Below are positions 15,679 through 24,370 of a DNA stretch of 64,000 nucleotides, piece by piece. The translations under genes and the position numbers were made by a program. Below the pieces are notes generated by a model. It ran no database searches. It was not told the DNA's origin and saw only the letters and a list, made by a program, of their open reading frames with translations. Source of the DNA: Croceibacterium aestuarii. GTDB taxonomy: Bacteria > Pseudomonadota > Alphaproteobacteria > Sphingomonadales > Sphingomonadaceae. The stretch is taken from contig NZ_CP131039.1 of the NCBI RefSeq assembly GCF_030657335.1, positions 3,054,501 through 3,118,500 of the forward strand. Direction: 5' to 3'. The number at the start of each line of letters is the position of its first letter. Within the stretch, counting starts at the first letter, position 1.

Positions 15679-16731
15679 ATGGCTAGGCGCAGGCAGGCTG
15701 TAACGATCAAGCATGTCGCTGCCGATGCGGGCGTGTCGTTGCAGACGGTCAGCCGCGTCATCAACGACGAGCCCAACGTCCGCCCGGAAATGAAGCAGCG
15801 GGTGCAGGCCTCGATCGACAAGCTCGGCTACGTCCCCTCGATCGCCGCGCAGCGAATGAGCGGCTCGCGCTCGTACCTGATCCTCGCCCTCAACGATCGC
15901 GAGCGAACCGTCGCCGACTGGCGCGCGCGCGCGGGCACCGATTGGGTCGACCAGATGCTTCTTGGCGGCATGCTCAAGTGCGCCGAGCACGGGTATCGCC
16001 TTCTCATAGAGCTGGTCGATACCCACAACGACCACGTCGAGCGCGAGCTGTCCGCGGCGCTGGCCGCGTTGCGGCCCGATGGCGTGATCCTGACGCAGCC
16101 GCATTCGGAAAACCCCCTGATCATCGGATTGCTCTCCAAACAGGGCATTCCGTTCGTGCGCATCGGCTCGCGCGGCAGCGGTGCGGGCATCGTGGTGCAG
16201 ATGGACGACGAGCGGTCGGCGCGGCTCGCCACCGACCACCTGCTCGGCCGCGGTCACGAGCGGATCGGACTGATCGCCGGGCCGGAAGAGTACGGCGTGA
16301 GCGGCTGGCGCATCGACGGCTGGCGCGCGGCGATGGCCGAAGCGGGCGTCACGACCGCGGGCCTTCTGGCGCGAGGCGACTTCACCTTCGCGTCGGGCGA
16401 GAAGGCGGCGCGCGACCTGCTTGGCTCTCCCCGCCGCCCCACCGCCATCATCGCCAGCAACGACCAGATGGCCCTGGCCACGCTCAAAGTCGCGCGCGAA
16501 CTCGGCCTTGACGTGCCCCGCGATCTTTCACTCATCAGCTTCGACAACACTCCGACGATACGCTTCACCCAACCCGGGCTGACCGCAATCGACCAGCCGA
16601 TCGCCGAGACCGTATCGAAGGCCGTCGAACTGATCATCGCCGCGCAGCGGGGCGAGGACTTGCCCGAACAGCCCGTGATCGTGTCCGGCAGCCTCGTGGA
16701 ACGCGGCTCGGTCTCGGCGCCAGCGGGGTGA
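15679..16731 (+). CDS. LacI-family transcriptional regulator
   Basis: 350 residues. The N-terminal DNA-binding domain is VTIKHVAADAGVSLQTVSRVIN followed by the hinge-helix sequence (YVPSIAAQRM), then a periplasmic-binding-like sugar domain ending in IASNDQMALATLKVARELGLDVPRDLSLISFDN. LacI proteins of this layout repress sugar-use genes and release DNA when a sugar binds. It is divergent from the GH3 gene and 9 bases upstream of an MFS transporter, so the three probably form one glycoside-use unit controlled through the operator at 15584. GGGAGGG lies 11 bases before the ATG. Confidence 0.92.
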   Translation: MARRRQAVTIKHVAADAGVSLQTVSRVINDEPNVRPEMKQRVQASIDKLGYVPSIAAQRMSGSRSYLILALNDRERTVADWRARAGTDWVDQMLLGGMLKCAEHGYRLLIELVDTHNDHVERELSAALAALRPDGVILTQPHSENPLIIGLLSKQGIPFVRIGSRGSGAGIVVQMDDERSARLATDHLLGRGHERIGLIAGPEEYGVSGWRIDGWRAAMAEAGVTTAGLLARGDFTFASGEKAARDLLGSPRRPTAIIASNDQMALATLKVARELGLDVPRDLSLISFDNTPTIRFTQPGLTAIDQPIAETVSKAVELIIAAQRGEDLPEQPVIVSGSLVERGSVSAPAG

Positions 16732-16740
16732 TCCGGCCCG

Positions 16741-17943
16741 ATGCCCGCTGACCTGGCGACGCGAAACCAGTCGACCCGCTTCCTGCTGCTCTATGCCCTG
16801 GCGTGGGCCGGGGGCTCGGTTTCCTACGTTCCGTTCCTGTCCATCCTGTTGCCGGTTCGGGTCAGTGCGGTGGCCCCCGGGGCCAGCGTCGAGTGGCTGG
16901 CGCAGATCGCCTTCGTGGGCGCCGTGGCGGCCAGCCTCGGCAATATCGGTTTCGGATGGCTGAGCGACAAGACGGGCAGCCGCAGGGGACTGATCGTCGC
17001 CGGGGTGGCGATTTCCAGCACGCTGCTGGTGACCATGCCGATCACCCCGGACTATGGCCGGCTGCTGCTGCACATCGTCGCGTGGCAGCTGTCGCTCAAC
17101 CTCATGCTCGCCCCGCTCGCCGCCTGGGCGGGGGACTGCATCCCGCACCATCAGAAGGGGGTCCTGGGCGGCCTGATCGCCTTCGCCCCGGCCATCGGCG
17201 CGATGTCGGGAGCCCTCGTGACCATGCCGGGTCTGGCGAGCGGCGACGGCAGGCTGTGGCTGGTCGCCGTCCTTGTCCCGCTGTGCGTGCTGCCGGCGGT
17301 GCTGATGGGCAAACCGCGTCCGTTCCCCGACCTGTTGCACAGCGGCGCCGCGGCCGTGCCGCTGCACCAAAAGCTCGCCCACCTCCTGCACTCCGCGGTC
17401 GGCAGAATGTGGATCGCGCGATTGCTGATCCAGATCGCCGAATCCGCACTGTTCGCCTATCTCTACGTCTGGCTGCGAACGCTCGACGAAAGTGTCGGCG
17501 ACAACGACACAGCGCGCCTGTTCAGCATCGTTCTCGCCGGATCGGTTCCCATCGCGTTCCTTGCCGGGTACTGGTCGGATCGAAGCGGCCGCCCGGCCCG
17601 GCCGCTGGTCGTCGGGACGGCGCTCTCGGCCACCGGCCTGGTGGTCATGGGCCTTGCCGGTTCGGTGCCGGTCGCAGTCGCCGGATATTGCATCTTCGGA
17701 CTAACCTCGACCGCGTTCCTTTCGCTCCATTCTGCGCAAACGCTTCGTTTCCTCTCGCGGCCGGAGCACCGAGGCCGCGATCTCGGGCTTTTCAACCTGA
17801 CCAATACCGTGCCTTCGCTGGTCATGCCGTGGCTGGCCCTGGCCCTGGTACCAGTCTTCGGCTTCGGCGCGCTGTTCTTCCTTCTGGCCGGCTTCGCCGC
17901 CGCCTCGAGCATGCTGCTGCTTTCGCTATCGCGGCATGCCTGA
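16741..17943 (+). CDS. MFS transporter (sugar-type)
   Basis: 400 residues with about 12 predicted membrane segments. The loop 2-3 signature GFGWLSDKTGSRRG and its second-half counterpart AGYWSDRSGRPARP identify the major facilitator superfamily. It starts 9 bases after the LacI-type regulator and is probably co-transcribed with it. With the GH3 lipoprotein across the divergent promoter, import of a sugar released from a glycoside is the simplest role. Ligand unknown. Confidence 0.85.
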   Translation: MPADLATRNQSTRFLLLYALAWAGGSVSYVPFLSILLPVRVSAVAPGASVEWLAQIAFVGAVAASLGNIGFGWLSDKTGSRRGLIVAGVAISSTLLVTMPITPDYGRLLLHIVAWQLSLNLMLAPLAAWAGDCIPHHQKGVLGGLIAFAPAIGAMSGALVTMPGLASGDGRLWLVAVLVPLCVLPAVLMGKPRPFPDLLHSGAAAVPLHQKLAHLLHSAVGRMWIARLLIQIAESALFAYLYVWLRTLDESVGDNDTARLFSIVLAGSVPIAFLAGYWSDRSGRPARPLVVGTALSATGLVVMGLAGSVPVAVAGYCIFGLTSTAFLSLHSAQTLRFLSRPEHRGRDLGLFNLTNTVPSLVMPWLALALVPVFGFGALFFLLAGFAAASSMLLLSLSRHA

Positions 17944-17983
17944 AGGACGTTCCCACAAACCGATCGCGATCCGCTTGCCGGCG

Positions 17984-18080
17984 TCCTTTTGACTGAAGTG
18001 GCTCAATCATCGCCATTTCAGTGCCCCGCGCAGAGGTTCGCCCTTGCCTCTCACCGGACCGCCACACATGCTGCGCGCCA
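17984..18080 (+). promoter_or_regulatory. leader conserved with the one at 46091-46182
   Basis: The block begins TCCTTTTGACTGAAGTGGC and shares, in order, GACTGA, TGGC-CAA, GCC-TT, GTGC, GCGC, TTGCCTC and ATGCT with the leader at 46091-46182, with almost equal spacing (84 and 79 bases from TCCT to ATGCT). It precedes paralogous genes in both places, so it is probably a duplicated promoter/operator region. TTGACT could serve as a -35 element. Confidence 0.55.
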
Positions 18081-18101
18081 AACGCCTTGGGAGCGATCGA
18101 G

Positions 18102-20216
18102 ATGCCTCGGATTAGCAACCTCCGCCTCGCCGCGGTTCTTTTCGTCGTCCTGACGCCGTGTGCGCCAATCCAGGCCCAGGCGCCAACACCCGCCCAGCTC
18201 GACGCAACGGCGCGCGATGTGACCCGGCTTGAATCGCTGCGAGCGGTCAAGGACTTGCAACGCAGCTACGCGCAATACGCCCAGTTCGGCCTGTGGAACG
18301 ACATGGCCGACCTGTTTTCGCCGCACGGCAAGATCGTTTGGGGGGACGAGGTCGTCGAGGGCCGCAGCGCGATTGCCAGGTGGATCGCCGCCCATGGCGG
18401 GCCGGCGTCCGATCCGGGCGCGCTCAACACCGAACTGATCGACGATCCGCTGGTGAACCTGTCGGTCGATGGCCAGTCGGCCAAGGGACGCTGGCGCGGC
18501 CTCGCCTTGCGCGGCGACGGCAAGGGCCGTGCATGGATGGAAGGCGGACTGTACGAAAACGAATACGTGCTCGAAGGCGGTCGCTGGAAGATCGCCACCC
18601 TGCACTACTACCCGCAATACGAAGGCGATTACCGAACTGGCTGGAGCAATGTCGGGCAGAAGAGCCTGCCGATCATCCCGTATCACTTTAGGGTAGACGA
18701 GACCGGCATTCCGGTACCCAACCCGCAAGGTCCGCCGCCGGCCAGCGGCGCCACAGTCATGGCGCTGTCGAACCGCGTTGCGAACCTCAATGACCAGGAC
18801 GACATCCGCAACCTGCAGAACGCCTACGGCTACTACGTCGATATGCGCATGTGGGACGACGTGACCGACCTGTTCGCCGCGGACGGGATGATCGATATCG
18901 GCGGCAAGGTGTACAAGGGCAAGGCCGGGGTCCGCGAGGCGATGCAACAGATGGGGCCGCAAGGTCTCAGCCACGGCATCCTGAACGACCACCTGCCGTT
19001 CGACACCCTGGTAAGCGTCATGCCGGGCGGCCTCGAGGCCTTCACCCGCGGTACCGAATTGGCCATGATCGGCGACGCCGACGCCGGCACGTCGAGTTGG
19101 CAGGTGAACGTATTCCGCAACCGGTTCGTACGCGAGGATGGACTGTGGAAGATTCGCGAGATGCGGATCACACCGGTGATGGACGCCGATCACGGCACAG
19201 GCTGGGGCACCGGCGGCAGGCTGGGGGCCGTCAGGCCGCCCATGCCGGCGTGGCTGGGGCCCAATCCGGCCACGGGCAAGCCGGTCGCAACCGCCGGTTT
19301 CAAACTTGCGGACACGAAGGCGCTCAGCGGCCCCGCGCCCGAGGGTTCGCGTCCCGAGACTACCGACCTGTCGGACGTGCAGCGCCGGCTGCTGCGCTCG
19401 CTGGCATGGGACGGAACAGAGAACGTCTCGTCCGCCTACGGCAATTGCCTCGACGACTTCCAGTGGCCGTGCATGTCGGGGATCTTCGCGGAAAAGGGCA
19501 ACAAGCAATCGCCGTTCGCGGGCTACTACTTCGGCCGCGACCGGATCGCGGGCGCCGCGACGGCGATGTACGGCAAGACGCCCGATCCTTCGACCGTGAT
19601 GCGCGAAAGACTGGCGGTCCACTGGCGCATCGCGCCTGTGATCAACGTTTCGCACGACGGCCGTTCGGCGCTTCTCAGGACTTATCTCTTCCACCCGAAC
19701 ACCGGAAAATACGATGCATCGAGCGGCGAGCCCAACAAGCCCGGCTCGATCCAGACCGGGATGTATCCCAACGATCAGGTCGTGCTGGAAGACGGCATCT
19801 GGCGGCTGTGGACGCTGACCATCGACGAGCCTTACATGATGATGCCCGACTGGCAGGGCGGCTGGTCGGCAGCCAAGCCGCCCGCTCCCGGTGGCGGGAT
19901 GCGCGCCAGCCCCTTGCTGCAACGCTATCCGCCCGACCTCCTGCTGACCGATCTGGGCCGACGCGAAGAAGGGTTTGCTGGGGGCACCGGCACCAAGATC
20001 GACTGGCCTGGCATCCTCCCGATGTGGTTCCACTATCGCAACCCGGTGAGCGGCCGGGAGCCGCCGCATTACTGGCCCGACTGTGTTCCCTGCGAAATCA
20101 GGCCGGAGGTCCGATTGACCAGCAACGGTTACCAGATGCCGCCAACCGGCCCCTCGGTCGACGGTGTGGAACTGACCCTTCCGGATCCGGCCGATGCACC
20201 GAAGGCGGTAAAGTAG
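18102..20216 (+). CDS. exported protein with three SnoaL/NTF2-like domains
   Basis: 704 residues from ATG 18102 (GGGAG 8 bases upstream). A Sec signal (MPRISNLRLAAVLFVVL...QAQA) is followed by three repeats of the NTF2-like fold: about 40-180 (YAQYAQFGLWNDMADLFSPHG), 225-370 (AYGYYVDMRMWDDVTDLFAADG) and 430-620 (SSAYGNCLDDFQWPCMSGIFAEKG). NTF2-like proteins bind or isomerise small hydrophobic molecules; three in one chain is uncommon. A paralogue lies at 46277. It leads an operon with a DUF8021-like protein and an SDR. Function unknown; a periplasmic enzyme or binding protein for the island's substrate is inferred. Confidence 0.75.
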   Translation: MPRISNLRLAAVLFVVLTPCAPIQAQAPTPAQLDATARDVTRLESLRAVKDLQRSYAQYAQFGLWNDMADLFSPHGKIVWGDEVVEGRSAIARWIAAHGGPASDPGALNTELIDDPLVNLSVDGQSAKGRWRGLALRGDGKGRAWMEGGLYENEYVLEGGRWKIATLHYYPQYEGDYRTGWSNVGQKSLPIIPYHFRVDETGIPVPNPQGPPPASGATVMALSNRVANLNDQDDIRNLQNAYGYYVDMRMWDDVTDLFAADGMIDIGGKVYKGKAGVREAMQQMGPQGLSHGILNDHLPFDTLVSVMPGGLEAFTRGTELAMIGDADAGTSSWQVNVFRNRFVREDGLWKIREMRITPVMDADHGTGWGTGGRLGAVRPPMPAWLGPNPATGKPVATAGFKLADTKALSGPAPEGSRPETTDLSDVQRRLLRSLAWDGTENVSSAYGNCLDDFQWPCMSGIFAEKGNKQSPFAGYYFGRDRIAGAATAMYGKTPDPSTVMRERLAVHWRIAPVINVSHDGRSALLRTYLFHPNTGKYDASSGEPNKPGSIQTGMYPNDQVVLEDGIWRLWTLTIDEPYMMMPDWQGGWSAAKPPAPGGGMRASPLLQRYPPDLLLTDLGRREEGFAGGTGTKIDWPGILPMWFHYRNPVSGREPPHYWPDCVPCEIRPEVRLTSNGYQMPPTGPSVDGVELTLPDPADAPKAVK

Positions 20217-20217
20217 A

Positions 20218-20943
20218 ATGGGCCCGCACCACCTGGTCCGGCGCCTGAGCATCGCGCTGATCGCCGCGCTGGCCCTCGCCTCGACCCAGGCCAGCGCCGC
20301 TGACTGCGATCGCGCCTGCCTGTCGGGCATGCTGACACGCTATATCGACGCCCTCGTGGCGCACGATCCCTCGGCGCTCCCGCTGACAGCGAACGCGCGC
20401 TTTACCGAGGATTCGCACGAACTCCGGCTGGGCGAAGGACTGTGGCAGACCGTCACGCGCAAGGGCGACTTCCGGCACGACTACCTCGACACCTCGAAGC
20501 ATGTGGCAGCGGCGCATGTCGAGCTATTCGAAGGCGCCGTTCCGGTGCTCTATTCGGTGCTGCTGCACATGGACGGCGAGCAGATTGCCGGCATCGAAAC
20601 GCTGGTCCAGCGCGTCACGCCCGATTCCCGCTTCCAGCCGACCGAACTCGGCGCACCGATCCGGGGCATGAACGATCCTGTCCCTCCCGGAGAAAAGCAA
20701 TCGCGCGCCGCGCTGATCGCCACCGCGCTGACTTATGCCGATGGCCTTCGGGTCGGCAATTTCACCGACGCTGGAACGGCGTTCGCCGAGCAAGCCTATC
20801 GGGTGGAGAACGGGGTGATCACCGCGTACGAAGCCTTCAAGATCTGGGGCGGGCAGATTCGCGCGATTAACGCCTTCTTTGCGACCCTGCCAATTTCGAC
20901 CCCTCGTGCCTGGCCCTCTGCCGACCCCTTGCCGCAGCGCTGA
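20218..20943 (+). CDS. secreted DUF8021-like protein
   Basis: 241 residues, starting one base after the upstream stop. A signal peptide (RLSIALIAALALASTQASA) precedes CDRACLSGMLTRYIDALVAHDPSALPL and FTEDSHELRLGEGLW, the pattern of a small secreted family (DUF8021-like) with a fold related to SnoaL. The two N-terminal Cys could form a disulfide. Probably translated with the three-domain protein upstream and acting in the same compartment. No catalytic role can be assigned. Confidence 0.6.
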   Translation: MGPHHLVRRLSIALIAALALASTQASAADCDRACLSGMLTRYIDALVAHDPSALPLTANARFTEDSHELRLGEGLWQTVTRKGDFRHDYLDTSKHVAAAHVELFEGAVPVLYSVLLHMDGEQIAGIETLVQRVTPDSRFQPTELGAPIRGMNDPVPPGEKQSRAALIATALTYADGLRVGNFTDAGTAFAEQAYRVENGVITAYEAFKIWGGQIRAINAFFATLPISTPRAWPSADPLPQR

Positions 20944-20982
20944 ATACCGGCGCTGAACCCGCCGATTTGACTGGAAACCCGG

Positions 20983-21765
20983 ATGAATATGCTCGACCCG
21001 CTTTTTTCGCTGACCGGCAAGATTGCTCTCGTTACCGGCGGCGGCCGGGGTATCGGCGCGATGATCGCCCGCGGGCTCGTCGGGCGGGGTGTGAGAACGT
21101 ATATCACCGGGCGCGACCCGGGCCAGATCGACGCGTTCGCGCAAGAGCTGGCCGGTCCGGGCGGTGAGTGCATCGGCCTGGCGGCCGAACTCAGCGACCA
21201 AAGCGGCCCCGGGAAGCTCGCGGAGCAACTCGCCGAACGAGAGGAACGTCTTCACATACTGGTCAACAACGCGGGCGCGAACGCAGCCGGCAGCCTGGCC
21301 GCCATGACGGTGGAGGACTGGGACCTGGTCATGAACGTCAATGTTCGGGCGGCGTTCTTCCTCACCCAGCAATTGCTGCCGCAACTCCGGGCAGCGGCAA
21401 ACGACGACGACCCTGCCCGGGTTATCAACGTCGGCTCGATCGGCGGGCTGCACATTCCCAATTGGGAGGCGCATGCCTACAACACTTCGAAGGCCGCGAT
21501 CCATCACCTGACCCGGTCGCTATGCAAGGCGCTGGGCAGGGACCGCGTCACCGTCAACGCCATCGCGCCAGGGCCATTTCCGTCCGGACTGACCGACACG
21601 AGTTCCGATGCGGTGAAGAACAGCATTGCGACACACGTCCCGCTTGGCCGCCCGGGGACCGCCGAAGATGCCGAAGGCGCGGTGGTATTTCTCGCCTCGC
21701 GCGCCGGCGCTTATGTCAATGGAACGACCATTCCGCTCGACGGCGGCTATATCGCCGCACTCTGA
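20983..21765 (+). CDS. short-chain dehydrogenase/reductase
   Basis: 260 residues with a complete classical SDR set: cofactor motif TGGGRGIG (about 18-25), NNAG, catalytic Ser in INVGSIGG, and YxxxK in AYNTSKAAI. The Arg in TGRDP after beta-2 suggests NADP(H) preference. C-terminal FLASRAGAYVNGTTIPLDGG is typical. Cytoplasmic oxidation or reduction of a hydroxyl/keto group. The last gene of the three-gene plus-strand group starting at 18102; its product would work inside the cell on an imported intermediate. GGAAACCCGG precedes the ATG; a second ATG two codons later is possible. Confidence 0.9.
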   Translation: MNMLDPLFSLTGKIALVTGGGRGIGAMIARGLVGRGVRTYITGRDPGQIDAFAQELAGPGGECIGLAAELSDQSGPGKLAEQLAEREERLHILVNNAGANAAGSLAAMTVEDWDLVMNVNVRAAFFLTQQLLPQLRAAANDDDPARVINVGSIGGLHIPNWEAHAYNTSKAAIHHLTRSLCKALGRDRVTVNAIAPGPFPSGLTDTSSDAVKNSIATHVPLGRPGTAEDAEGAVVFLASRAGAYVNGTTIPLDGGYIAAL

Positions 21766-21786
21766 GGGGAAAAAGAGACGGGCCGT

Positions 21787-22188
21787 TCACGGCTTGCTGG
21801 CCCTGGCATCCGCCGTACCCTCGATAATGAACAGCCGGCTGTCCGCCGAGGATTGCCGAAGCGGCGCTATCGCCTCGTACTCAGGCGAATATTCGAACAC
21901 CTTGGCCTGTGCCAGGCTCGCAAATTCGATGATCATCACACGCTCGGCCGGCGGCGTGCCTTCGACGGCCACGGTCGTTCCGCCCCGGGTCAGGAATGTG
22001 CCGCCGTATTTCTGGATGATCGGGAAAGCGGCGGCGGCATATCGCCGATAGGCGGCGAGATCCTTCACCGTAATCTCGGCTACGACATAGGCCTTCGGCG
22101 GGGGCAGTGCAGCGGACGAAAGTGCGCCGGCGGCACAGGCTGCCAGCGCGGCGGCGCCCACGAGCGCGACGAAAGGCTTCGCATGCAT
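21787..22188 (-). CDS. DUF1330 protein with signal peptide
   Basis: 133 residues: a leader (MHAKPFVALVGAAALAACAAG, possible lipobox AACA) and a DUF1330 domain, a dimeric ferredoxin-like alpha/beta-barrel fold (KAYVVAEITVKDLAAYRRYAAAAFPIIQKYGG, cited here in parts: YVVAEITV, AYRRY, FPIIQKYGG, VMIIEFASLAQAKVFE, SPEYEAI). Most DUF1330 proteins are cytoplasmic, so the leader is unusual. Just downstream of the IclR gene on the same strand, converging with the SDR. Role unknown. Confidence 0.75.
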   Translation of the reverse strand: MHAKPFVALVGAAALAACAAGALSSAALPPPKAYVVAEITVKDLAAYRRYAAAAFPIIQKYGGTFLTRGGTTVAVEGTPPAERVMIIEFASLAQAKVFEYSPEYEAIAPLRQSSADSRLFIIEGTADARASKP

Positions 22189-22200
22189 CGATCGATCCCT

Positions 22201-23100
22201 TTAGGTCGCGGCTTCAAGAAACATCGGCGCAGCGGTTCGAGGCCCACTTCGCAGGCTGCCGATTGGCGCGGGTTGCGGGGCGAACGGTTCTGGTGAGGGA
22301 CCCTCCAGCTGCGCCGAAATCTCCCGGGCCAAGCCGGTGAGCCCGGGTACATAGCGCTCCGCCGCCTGGCGCGGCGTCATGGCCGCAGAAATCCAGGTGA
22401 ATCCCAAGGTGGCGAGAACGCTTCCGTTCTCGAAAACCGGCACCGCAATCGTCGACGAGCGCGGGTTGCACAACGGGTCTCGAAAGGCGTAGCCGCACTC
22501 GCGAACCCGAGCGATCATCGCGGAGACCGCTTCATCGTCCATCGGCGGCTCAACGCCCGATTGCTGGTTGCGTCGCAGGATCGACAGCAGAATTTCCTGC
22601 TCGTGGCGAGCGCTGTGGGCAAGATAAGCGCGCCCCATAGCGTGCGACAGCAGGCTCAGGCGTCGTTCGAGCGCGGCGTGTTCGAGCGACATCGCGGTGA
22701 ACCTGATGGTGCAGGCGCGCACCACCATGGCATCGAGGTCGAACAGGGCCAGCGACAGCGGCCACCCCTCGCGCCGGGTGAATTCGATCATTGGGATTTC
22801 GGCCACCTCGACGATCCGCGGTTCATGATGAAAGCCGCTGGAAAGCGACTTGACGCTGCCGAGCAGCCGGTAGGCCCCGTACGTCGAAGACCGGGTGGCC
22901 AGGCCTTTCGCCTCGAGCGTACGCAAAAGCCGCACGAGCGAAGGCTTCGGCAAGCCGGTGTCGCAATGTAGGTCGTGGAGTGTCGAAAACGGACGCCGGT
23001 TGAGCGCCCGCAGGACATCGATCGCCCGTTCGACCGAGCGAATGCTGCCTCCCTTTTCGCTGTGAGTTTGCCGCTCCACTCCGACGTCCTCGAATCCCAT
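22201..23100 (-). CDS. IclR-family transcriptional regulator
   Basis: About 299 residues from ATG 23100 (CGGAG 8 bases upstream). The winged HTH is at about 21-85 (RSVERAIDVLRAL, LHDLHCDTGLPKPSLVRLLRTLEAKGLA), followed by the IclR effector domain (FENGSVLATLGFTWI). IclR proteins often control aromatic and organic-acid catabolism. It is divergent from the DUF6282 hydrolase and TonB receptor genes with a perfect palindrome (23183-23197) between them. An ATG 25 codons upstream is also open but has no family similarity. Confidence 0.88.
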   Translation of the reverse strand: MGFEDVGVERQTHSEKGGSIRSVERAIDVLRALNRRPFSTLHDLHCDTGLPKPSLVRLLRTLEAKGLATRSSTYGAYRLLGSVKSLSSGFHHEPRIVEVAEIPMIEFTRREGWPLSLALFDLDAMVVRACTIRFTAMSLEHAALERRLSLLSHAMGRAYLAHSARHEQEILLSILRRNQQSGVEPPMDDEAVSAMIARVRECGYAFRDPLCNPRSSTIAVPVFENGSVLATLGFTWISAAMTPRQAAERYVPGLTGLAREISAQLEGPSPEPFAPQPAPIGSLRSGPRTAAPMFLEAAT

Positions 23101-23182
23101 TGAGTCGGCTCCGGAATCCTTGCTGTGCCTTGCACCTTCGAAAGCTCGGGCCGGTCGTTCCTTGCAATTCACCATAGGAAGT

Positions 23183-23197
23183 TTCCGCACAGCGGAA
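23183..23197. promoter_or_regulatory. perfect palindrome, candidate IclR operator
   Basis: TTCCGC-ACA-GCGGAA, 6-base arms with a 3-base spacer, lies in the 292-base divergent region between the IclR gene and the DUF6282/TonB-receptor genes. Size and symmetry suit an IclR-family dimer. Confidence 0.55.
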
Positions 23198-23392
23198 TGG
23201 CCCAAAACGGCTCGCTGATCTGACCGAAAAGGATCGGTCGCGTTTGCCCGCCGGCTCCCGCCCAAAGCCCAGGCCCAACCCGCTGCGACGACGAGGATTT
23301 CGCCACGCGAAAAGCTGCGAAATCAGCCTTTCAGGCCGCCTCCGCCGGCCATAGACGTCGCCGCCACAAACACAGAACGGTGCGGAGCGGAG

Positions 23393-24319
23393 ATGGTTGA
23401 GGGTAGCGCAGCGCTGACGGGCGGAGGCGACGTCGAAGCACGCGTGAACGCCTTGTTGGTGGGCGCGATCGACATGCACTGCCACAGCGGTCCTTCGGTC
23501 ATGCCGCGGATGATCGATCACATCGAGGCGCTGCAAGAGGCGTCCGAAGCCGGAATGCGAGCGCTGCTGTTCAAGGACCATTTCTACTCGGCGACGCCCG
23601 TCACCGAGCTTCTCACTGCGCACTTCGGGCACCTGAAAGTCACGATGTTCTCCGGCGTGCCGCTCAACGACACGTCGGGTGGTCTCAATCCCTACGCGGT
23701 CGACCATGGCCTCAAGCTGGGAGCAAGGCTGGTCTGGATGCCGACGTTTTCGGCCGCCAACCACATCCGCCACAACCGCCACGGCCACTTGCTGCCGACC
23801 AGCCAGCCGATGAAGCGGCCGAAGATGCTCACCGTCGTGGACGAAGACGGGCGGATCAAAGACGAGGTCAAGGAAATCCTCGACCAGATCGCCGAGTTCG
23901 ACGCGGTCCTGTCCGCCGGCCATCTGCACATCTCGGAAATCTGGCCACTGTTCGAAGAAGCCAAGTCCCGCGGCGTGGATCGGCGCCTCGTCCAGCATCC
24001 GACTTACACCATCGATGCGACATACGCGGATATCCGCGAACTGACCGATGGCGGCGCCTACATCGAGCATTCGCTTTGCATGTTCATCCCGGAATCGCGC
24101 TTCAACTACTATCCGAGCGACGAGCTGCGCGACGTCATCGACGCGGGGGGCACCGAGCGGACGATCCTCGGCTCGGATCTCGGTCAGATCGACAATCCGA
24201 CTCCGGTCAGCGGCTTTCGTTCGGTCATCCGCCTGTGCATCGAGCTCGGCTTCGACGACGCGCAAATACGCCGCCTGGTCGGCGGCAACGCGGCTAGCCT
24301 TCTCGGACTGCCGTCATGA
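23393..24319 (+). CDS. DUF6282 family metal-dependent hydrolase-like protein
   Basis: 308 residues. The N-terminal DMHCHSGPSVMPRMIDHIEAL is the HxH motif of amidohydrolase-type barrels, followed by LLFKDHFY, LSAGHLHI (second His pair) and a C-terminal ILGSDLGQ with the final metal-binding Asp. DUF6282 proteins are predicted cytoplasmic amidohydrolases of unknown substrate. GGAGCGGAG precedes the ATG. It is 51 bases upstream of a TonB receptor and divergent from an IclR gene, which fits hydrolysis of the compound the receptor imports. Confidence 0.75.
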   Translation: MVEGSAALTGGGDVEARVNALLVGAIDMHCHSGPSVMPRMIDHIEALQEASEAGMRALLFKDHFYSATPVTELLTAHFGHLKVTMFSGVPLNDTSGGLNPYAVDHGLKLGARLVWMPTFSAANHIRHNRHGHLLPTSQPMKRPKMLTVVDEDGRIKDEVKEILDQIAEFDAVLSAGHLHISEIWPLFEEAKSRGVDRRLVQHPTYTIDATYADIRELTDGGAYIEHSLCMFIPESRFNYYPSDELRDVIDAGGTERTILGSDLGQIDNPTPVSGFRSVIRLCIELGFDDAQIRRLVGGNAASLLGLPS

Positions 24320-24370
24320 GCCGGTCGTCGCTCGAGAGAAATCAGAACATTCGAATGGGAGTTGCTTAAG

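Noticed and set aside
18051-20330. 759-codon minus-strand open frame opposite the three-domain SnoaL gene
   Set aside because: A shadow of the plus-strand gene. Its translation shows no family motif.
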